From Cohnella thailandensis (lineage in GTDB: Bacteria > Bacillota > Bacilli > Paenibacillales > Paenibacillaceae), in the NCBI RefSeq assembly GCF_014212135.1, contig NZ_JACJVQ010000008.1, forward strand, positions 124,001-188,000: a DNA stretch of 64,000 nucleotides. The letters run 5' to 3'. Shown here one piece after another: positions 60,337 through 64,000 of this stretch (its first letter is position 1; each line of letters opens with the position of its first letter). Both the position numbers and the translations under genes were made by a program. The notes under the pieces are model-generated. The model had not been told where the DNA came from. It saw only the letters and a program-made list of their open reading frames with translations, and ran no database searches.

Positions 60337-61839
60337 CTACCGAAAATAAGCCTGCTCATACTCCGAGATGATCCTGTCCCCGCCGTTCGCCCGCCACTTG
60401 GCGATCTCCTTGCGGAAGCCTTCCTCGTCCAGGCCGCCCAGAATGTAGTTGTAGGTGGCGTCGGTGACGATTTTGTACAGCTCGGCTCCGTATTGGTCGT
60501 AATAAGGCGACTCCAAGCCGACCGACGGACTCCGGACGATGAACTTCTCATTGTCCTCGATAAGCCGGTCGGCCAACTCCGACAGCTCCTCCTGGCTGAC
60601 GACCTTCTTCACGTTCGGGTTGCTGAGATCGGCGATCATCAGCGTGTACAGGGAGGCGACCTCGTCGACCCTAAGCTGCGAGCTCTCCTCCGGGAGATAG
60701 ATCTGCTCGCCCTCCAGCTCGTAATGCCTCCCTTCGATTCCGTACCGCATCAGCGTAGCGACGTCGGGATCCATCGTCCGATCGAAGAAACGCAGAACCT
60801 CCCGCAGCTCCTCCTCCGTTCGTATGGCCGTTTTCGAGAACAAATAAAGGCCGTTGAAGTTCGGGATGGACCACACCTTGTAGCCGTCCGGCCCCTCGAT
60901 CCGGTTCGCCAGCGTGAACCTAGCGTCCGGGTCGACCCGCTTCGCCTCCGAGGAGAGGCGCTGCGCGTCGGACATGCTGCCGATGTAGACGCCGGCCTTG
61001 CCGCGAATGAGCAGGTTGCGCTGGACATCCTTGCTCGTGATGGCGAAGTCCGGGTTGACGATTTTTTCGTCGTACAGCTTTTTCATGAAGTTCATCGTGT
61101 CCATATAAGGCTTCGTCTCGAATTCGGGCACGAAGCTCCGACCCTCGACCGCCCAATCGTTCGGCGCTCCGAAGTAGGAGCTCAGCGTCTTGAAGGCGCC
61201 GAACACGAGATCGTCGCGGTCGGTCAGGCCGATCGTATCGTCCTTGCCGTTGCGGTCCGGGTCGCCGTACGTAAACTGCCTCATCACCTCGTACAGCTCG
61301 TCGATCGTCTTCGGTATCTCCAGCCCAAGGTTCTCGAGCCAGTCCTCCCGCAGGATGATGCCTTGCCTCGACGACGGGCGCTCCGTATAGAGCCCGTAAA
61401 TTTCGCCGTCCACCGCCGTCTGCTTCAGGATGTCCGGGTCCAGCCGCCTCAAGTTCGGATATTCGTCCAGGTAGGGGCCGATCTCCCAGAACGCCCCGGA
61501 GCGGATCGAATTTTTCATCAGAATGTAGTCCGTATACTTCGCGAAGGTCGCCTTCTTGAGCGAGTTCGTCGTCAGCGCCGTGTTCATCTTGTCGGTGTAG
61601 ATCTCGTCCCTCACCCATTCGATCGATAGGCGGGTGCCGGTCAGCTCTTCGAGTTTATCGATGACCCCCGCATCCGGAGTATTCGGAAAATGCAGCGGGG
61701 CCATCACCGTCAAGACGGTCCGGCCCGTCTCCTTCGCGGCGGACCCCGTGGACGAATAGGCGGCGCAAGATACGAGCGATAGAGAGACCGCCGCGAGCAT
61801 AACCATAGTCGTCGCAAGGCTTGCCGCCCTCTTCAACAT
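60337..61839 (-). CDS. Solute-binding lipoprotein without permeases, next to AraC sensor
   Basis: 500 residues, lipobox SLVSC. A paralogue of the binding protein at 57393 along its length (FWEIGPYLDEYPNLRRL, SRQGIILREDWLENLG, GAFKTLSSYFGAPNDW). AAGGGGGAAAAGGG precedes the ATG. It is divergent from the membrane AraC sensor at 61957 and is followed, after 86 bases, by the VanZ-RDD gene rather than permeases. The same arrangement (extra binding protein beside a membrane AraC sensor) occurs at 44.6-48.7 kb, suggesting that these extra proteins feed the sensor (inference). Confidence 0.88.
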   Translation of the reverse strand: MLKRAASLATTMVMLAAVSLSLVSCAAYSSTGSAAKETGRTVLTVMAPLHFPNTPDAGVIDKLEELTGTRLSIEWVRDEIYTDKMNTALTTNSLKKATFAKYTDYILMKNSIRSGAFWEIGPYLDEYPNLRRLDPDILKQTAVDGEIYGLYTERPSSRQGIILREDWLENLGLEIPKTIDELYEVMRQFTYGDPDRNGKDDTIGLTDRDDLVFGAFKTLSSYFGAPNDWAVEGRSFVPEFETKPYMDTMNFMKKLYDEKIVNPDFAITSKDVQRNLLIRGKAGVYIGSMSDAQRLSSEAKRVDPDARFTLANRIEGPDGYKVWSIPNFNGLYLFSKTAIRTEEELREVLRFFDRTMDPDVATLMRYGIEGRHYELEGEQIYLPEESSQLRVDEVASLYTLMIADLSNPNVKKVVSQEELSELADRLIEDNEKFIVRSPSVGLESPYYDQYGAELYKIVTDATYNYILGGLDEEGFRKEIAKWRANGGDRIISEYEQAYFR

Positions 61840-61865
61840 CCCTTTTCCCCCTTGAATCTGTTAAG

Positions 61866-61921
61866 ATGATTATCGTTAACGCGCGATGATTATTGTCCGG
61901 GACGCGCCTCTGCCCTACAAT
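61866..61921 (+). promoter_or_regulatory. AraC sensor promoter with ATGATTAT direct repeats
   Basis: TTGTCC (61893-61898), 17-base spacer, TACAAT (61916-61921). Immediately upstream are ATGATTAT repeats at 61866 and 61886, 20 bases apart, where AraC-family activators commonly bind. The repeats are also close to the divergent binding-protein start. Confidence 0.55.
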
Positions 61922-61956
61922 AATAGAATCCTCGAAACCGTAGGTGATGGCCGCCC

Positions 61957-64000
61957 ATGCGCTCCTTAAGCTACTTGACCAAAATGACGATATTCGGATG
62001 TCTGCTCAGCATGCTGCCGGTCCTGTTCATCGGCTACTTCTCCTATGCGACGTCCTCGAGAGAAATTCAAAAACATGTAAACGAAGGGAAAATGCAACTC
62101 TTATCCCAAATTAATGCCAATGTAGAGCAAATTTTAACGACTGTCAATCACACGCTGAATCAGGTCATCAACTCGACGGTGCTCAAAAGCGCATTAAACA
62201 GCCCTCTAACTGTAAGCGATTTCAAGCTGTATGACAATCTCCGCAACGAGCTTCGGCACATGCAGACGTTCGATACGAAGCTGGAGGACGTCGTGCTCGT
62301 GAACGAGAGAAACGATTGGATGGTCAAAAATTCCGGGGTATACCGGTTCTCCGAATACGAGTATGCGGAGCAACTGTCGGCGATCATTCGCGAGCCGGCC
62401 GGGGCCTCCTGGACGTTGAACCCTTCTTCCTGGTTCTACAGCGAAGAGAGCGCGGGCGGCGCGATCTGTCCGTACAGCATCAGCTTGGTGAAGAAGCTGC
62501 CGGTCACCGGACTTACGCCTTACGGCCTCGTCATGGCGAACATCCCGTCCTGCAGCCTGCAGGCGCAGCTTCTGAACGAATCGAACATGCAGGCCGGCTC
62601 GAACGCCTCCGACACCATCATGGTGCTCGACGAGAGCTACCGGATTCTGCTTCACCCGGACCGAGGGCTTATCGGGCAGCCGGCTTCGGCGGCGGGCTTC
62701 GGCGATACCGCCCGCCTGGAGTTCTCCTCCGGCCAATTCAAATCCCGCGTGAACGATCGCTCCTTCGCGATCAGTTACTATAAGTCGCCTTACAACGGCT
62801 GGACGTACGTGTCGCTGACGTCTCTGTCCAGCTTGACGCACGAATCGCAGAAGATCGGGTTCTACACGCTGGCCGTCTGCCTGGCGATCCTTCTGTTGAC
62901 GACGCTTCTCGCCTGGTTCGGCTCCCGAAGAATGTATTCGCCGATCCAGAAGCTGCTCCGGATGATCGACGACCGCCTGCCGGGGACGGAGCGGCGGAGA
63001 ACGGACGAGTTCCAGGTCATCGGGGAGCAGATGCACCGGCTTTTCCAATCGAACTCCCGTCTGGAGGACCAGGTTCGCCAGCATCTGAAGCAAGCGAGAA
63101 CGTTCTATCTGGTCCGGGCTTACCAAGGGCAAACGAAGCTGAGCGAATTGCTTGATCGGCTGGGAAGCTTCGGCTACGGCTCCCGCCTCGAGGAATGGCG
63201 CCAGATGGCGGTCATGACGCTGCAGATCGACTCGCTCGAGGCGACCCGCTATGAGCGCAGGGACATGGAACTGCTCCTATTTTCCGTCCATAACATGATC
63301 GAGGAGCTCATTCCGCAAGGACGCCGGTTCGATCCCGTCGCCATCGAGCAGACGGTCGTGCTGCTGTACGGTAGCCCCGACCCCGATCGCGGGGCGTTCA
63401 ACGCCGAGCTGTACAGCGTTACCGAGGACCTTCAAGGCAAGTTCCTCAGCTTCCTCGGCTTGTCGGTCAGCATCGGCATGAGTCTTCCCTTCGAATCGAT
63501 CAAGCAGCTTCCGATCGCCTATCGGGAGGGCCTCGACGCCTTGAAGCACCGGCTCAAGCTGGGCGAAGGCATCGTCGTGCAATACGAGCAGCTCAACTCG
63601 GGCAAGCATTATTTAAAGATCAACTACCCGGCCCATTCGGAGGCCGAGCTCATCGACGCCATCAAGCTCGCGGACGCGGAGAAAGCCAAGGAAAGCCTCA
63701 GCGTCTTCATGGGCAAAGCGTTCGCCGCCGAGATGACGCCGCAGGAATACCAGATTCCGCTCACCCGCCTGCTGAACAGCCTGATCATGGTCATGCAGGA
63801 GTCGGGCATCAGCTTAAGCAAAATCCGTCCGTCCCAGGGTACGCTCTACGAGGAAATGATCGATCTCGGCACCGTTCCGGACATTCAGGAATGGTTCTGG
63901 ACGAACGCGATCCAGCCGATGCTTCGCGTCTTCGCGGACCGGCAATCGTCCCAGTACCAGAACATCTCGGAGAAAATCATCGATCTCGTGCAGAAGCATT
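61957..64000 (+). CDS. Membrane-anchored AraC-type sensor-regulator (3' end outside window)
   Basis: The frame opens at ATG 61957 (TAGGTGATGG upstream) and stays open to the window edge: 681 residues with no stop, so the C-terminal DNA-binding part is missing. Helix 1 (MTIFGCLLSMLPVLFIGYFS), an extracellular Cache-like sensor (about 35-290, LNQVINSTVLKSALNSPL, SYRILLHPDRGLIGQP), helix 2 (IGFYTLAVCLAILLLTTLLA), then a cytosolic linker domain with DEFQVIGEQMHRLF and GLSVSIGMSLPFESIKQL. The plan equals the AraC sensor at 46425, so an AraC HTH is expected past 64000. It probably controls the second importer. Confidence 0.85.
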   Translation, partial: MRSLSYLTKMTIFGCLLSMLPVLFIGYFSYATSSREIQKHVNEGKMQLLSQINANVEQILTTVNHTLNQVINSTVLKSALNSPLTVSDFKLYDNLRNELRHMQTFDTKLEDVVLVNERNDWMVKNSGVYRFSEYEYAEQLSAIIREPAGASWTLNPSSWFYSEESAGGAICPYSISLVKKLPVTGLTPYGLVMANIPSCSLQAQLLNESNMQAGSNASDTIMVLDESYRILLHPDRGLIGQPASAAGFGDTARLEFSSGQFKSRVNDRSFAISYYKSPYNGWTYVSLTSLSSLTHESQKIGFYTLAVCLAILLLTTLLAWFGSRRMYSPIQKLLRMIDDRLPGTERRRTDEFQVIGEQMHRLFQSNSRLEDQVRQHLKQARTFYLVRAYQGQTKLSELLDRLGSFGYGSRLEEWRQMAVMTLQIDSLEATRYERRDMELLLFSVHNMIEELIPQGRRFDPVAIEQTVVLLYGSPDPDRGAFNAELYSVTEDLQGKFLSFLGLSVSIGMSLPFESIKQLPIAYREGLDALKHRLKLGEGIVVQYEQLNSGKHYLKINYPAHSEAELIDAIKLADAEKAKESLSVFMGKAFAAEMTPQEYQIPLTRLLNSLIMVMQESGISLSKIRPSQGTLYEEMIDLGTVPDIQEWFWTNAIQPMLRVFADRQSSQYQNISEKIIDLVQKH

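Overview
The window is about 64 kb of chromosomal DNA from a GC-rich, spore-former-type Gram-positive bacterium. It looks like Paenibacillaceae (Cohnella, or a high-GC Paenibacillus). The reasons are strong AGGAGG ribosome binding sites with frequent TTG and GTG starts, LplB/YtcP-type sugar ABC transporters, membrane-anchored AraC regulators, a DUF4023-like small protein, lipoproteins and CcpA-type cre sites, and no outer-membrane genes. I found no rRNA, tRNA, transposase or prophage gene.

Layout. 1-6.4 kb: an NmrA-type oxidoreductase cut by the window edge, a nucleotidase/cyclic phosphodiesterase, two GNAT acetyltransferases and an ABC exporter fused to a cyclic-nucleotide-binding domain. 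6.5-11.6 kb: a hybrid histidine kinase with two kinase modules, its SARP-like response regulator and a ResA-like thioredoxin. A 35-base motif repeated upstream of both the kinase and the ABC exporter is a candidate regulator box. 11.6-14.6 kb: a lipoprotein, ATPase and FtsX-type permease operon that may handle a metal. 15-22 kb: alkaline phosphatase, a divergent pair of paralogous GH18-like proteins, and a LysR regulator with a divergent CynX-type MFS transporter. 22.1-31.4 kb: one minus-strand run (glmS, GH-like protein, HEAT protein, processive GT2, response regulator, nucleotide-sugar dehydrogenase) that reads as a synthase-dependent exopolysaccharide locus with its own amino-sugar supply. 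31.8 kb: a one-spacer orphan type I-C CRISPR array with an AT-rich leader and no cas genes in view. 32-36.8 kb: LD-carboxypeptidase, LAB_N protein, lipoprotein, arginase and three tiny proteins.

36.8-53.4 kb is a galactoside/fucoside island: an ABC importer, a large modular GH27 alpha-galactosidase, a second solute-binding protein next to a membrane AraC sensor, a GH95 enzyme and a cupin-AraC regulator. 54-55.3 kb holds a bicupin oxalate decarboxylase. 55.5-64 kb is a second sugar importer with its own extra binding protein and AraC sensor, the last running off the window edge.

The most unusual features are the orphan CRISPR array, several unrelated palindromic intergenic repeat families that share a 50-52 base period, and the shared 35-base promoter motif. 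Also notable are matched operator boxes at the GH27/importer divergent promoters and a twice-repeated arrangement of a permease-less binding protein beside a membrane AraC sensor.
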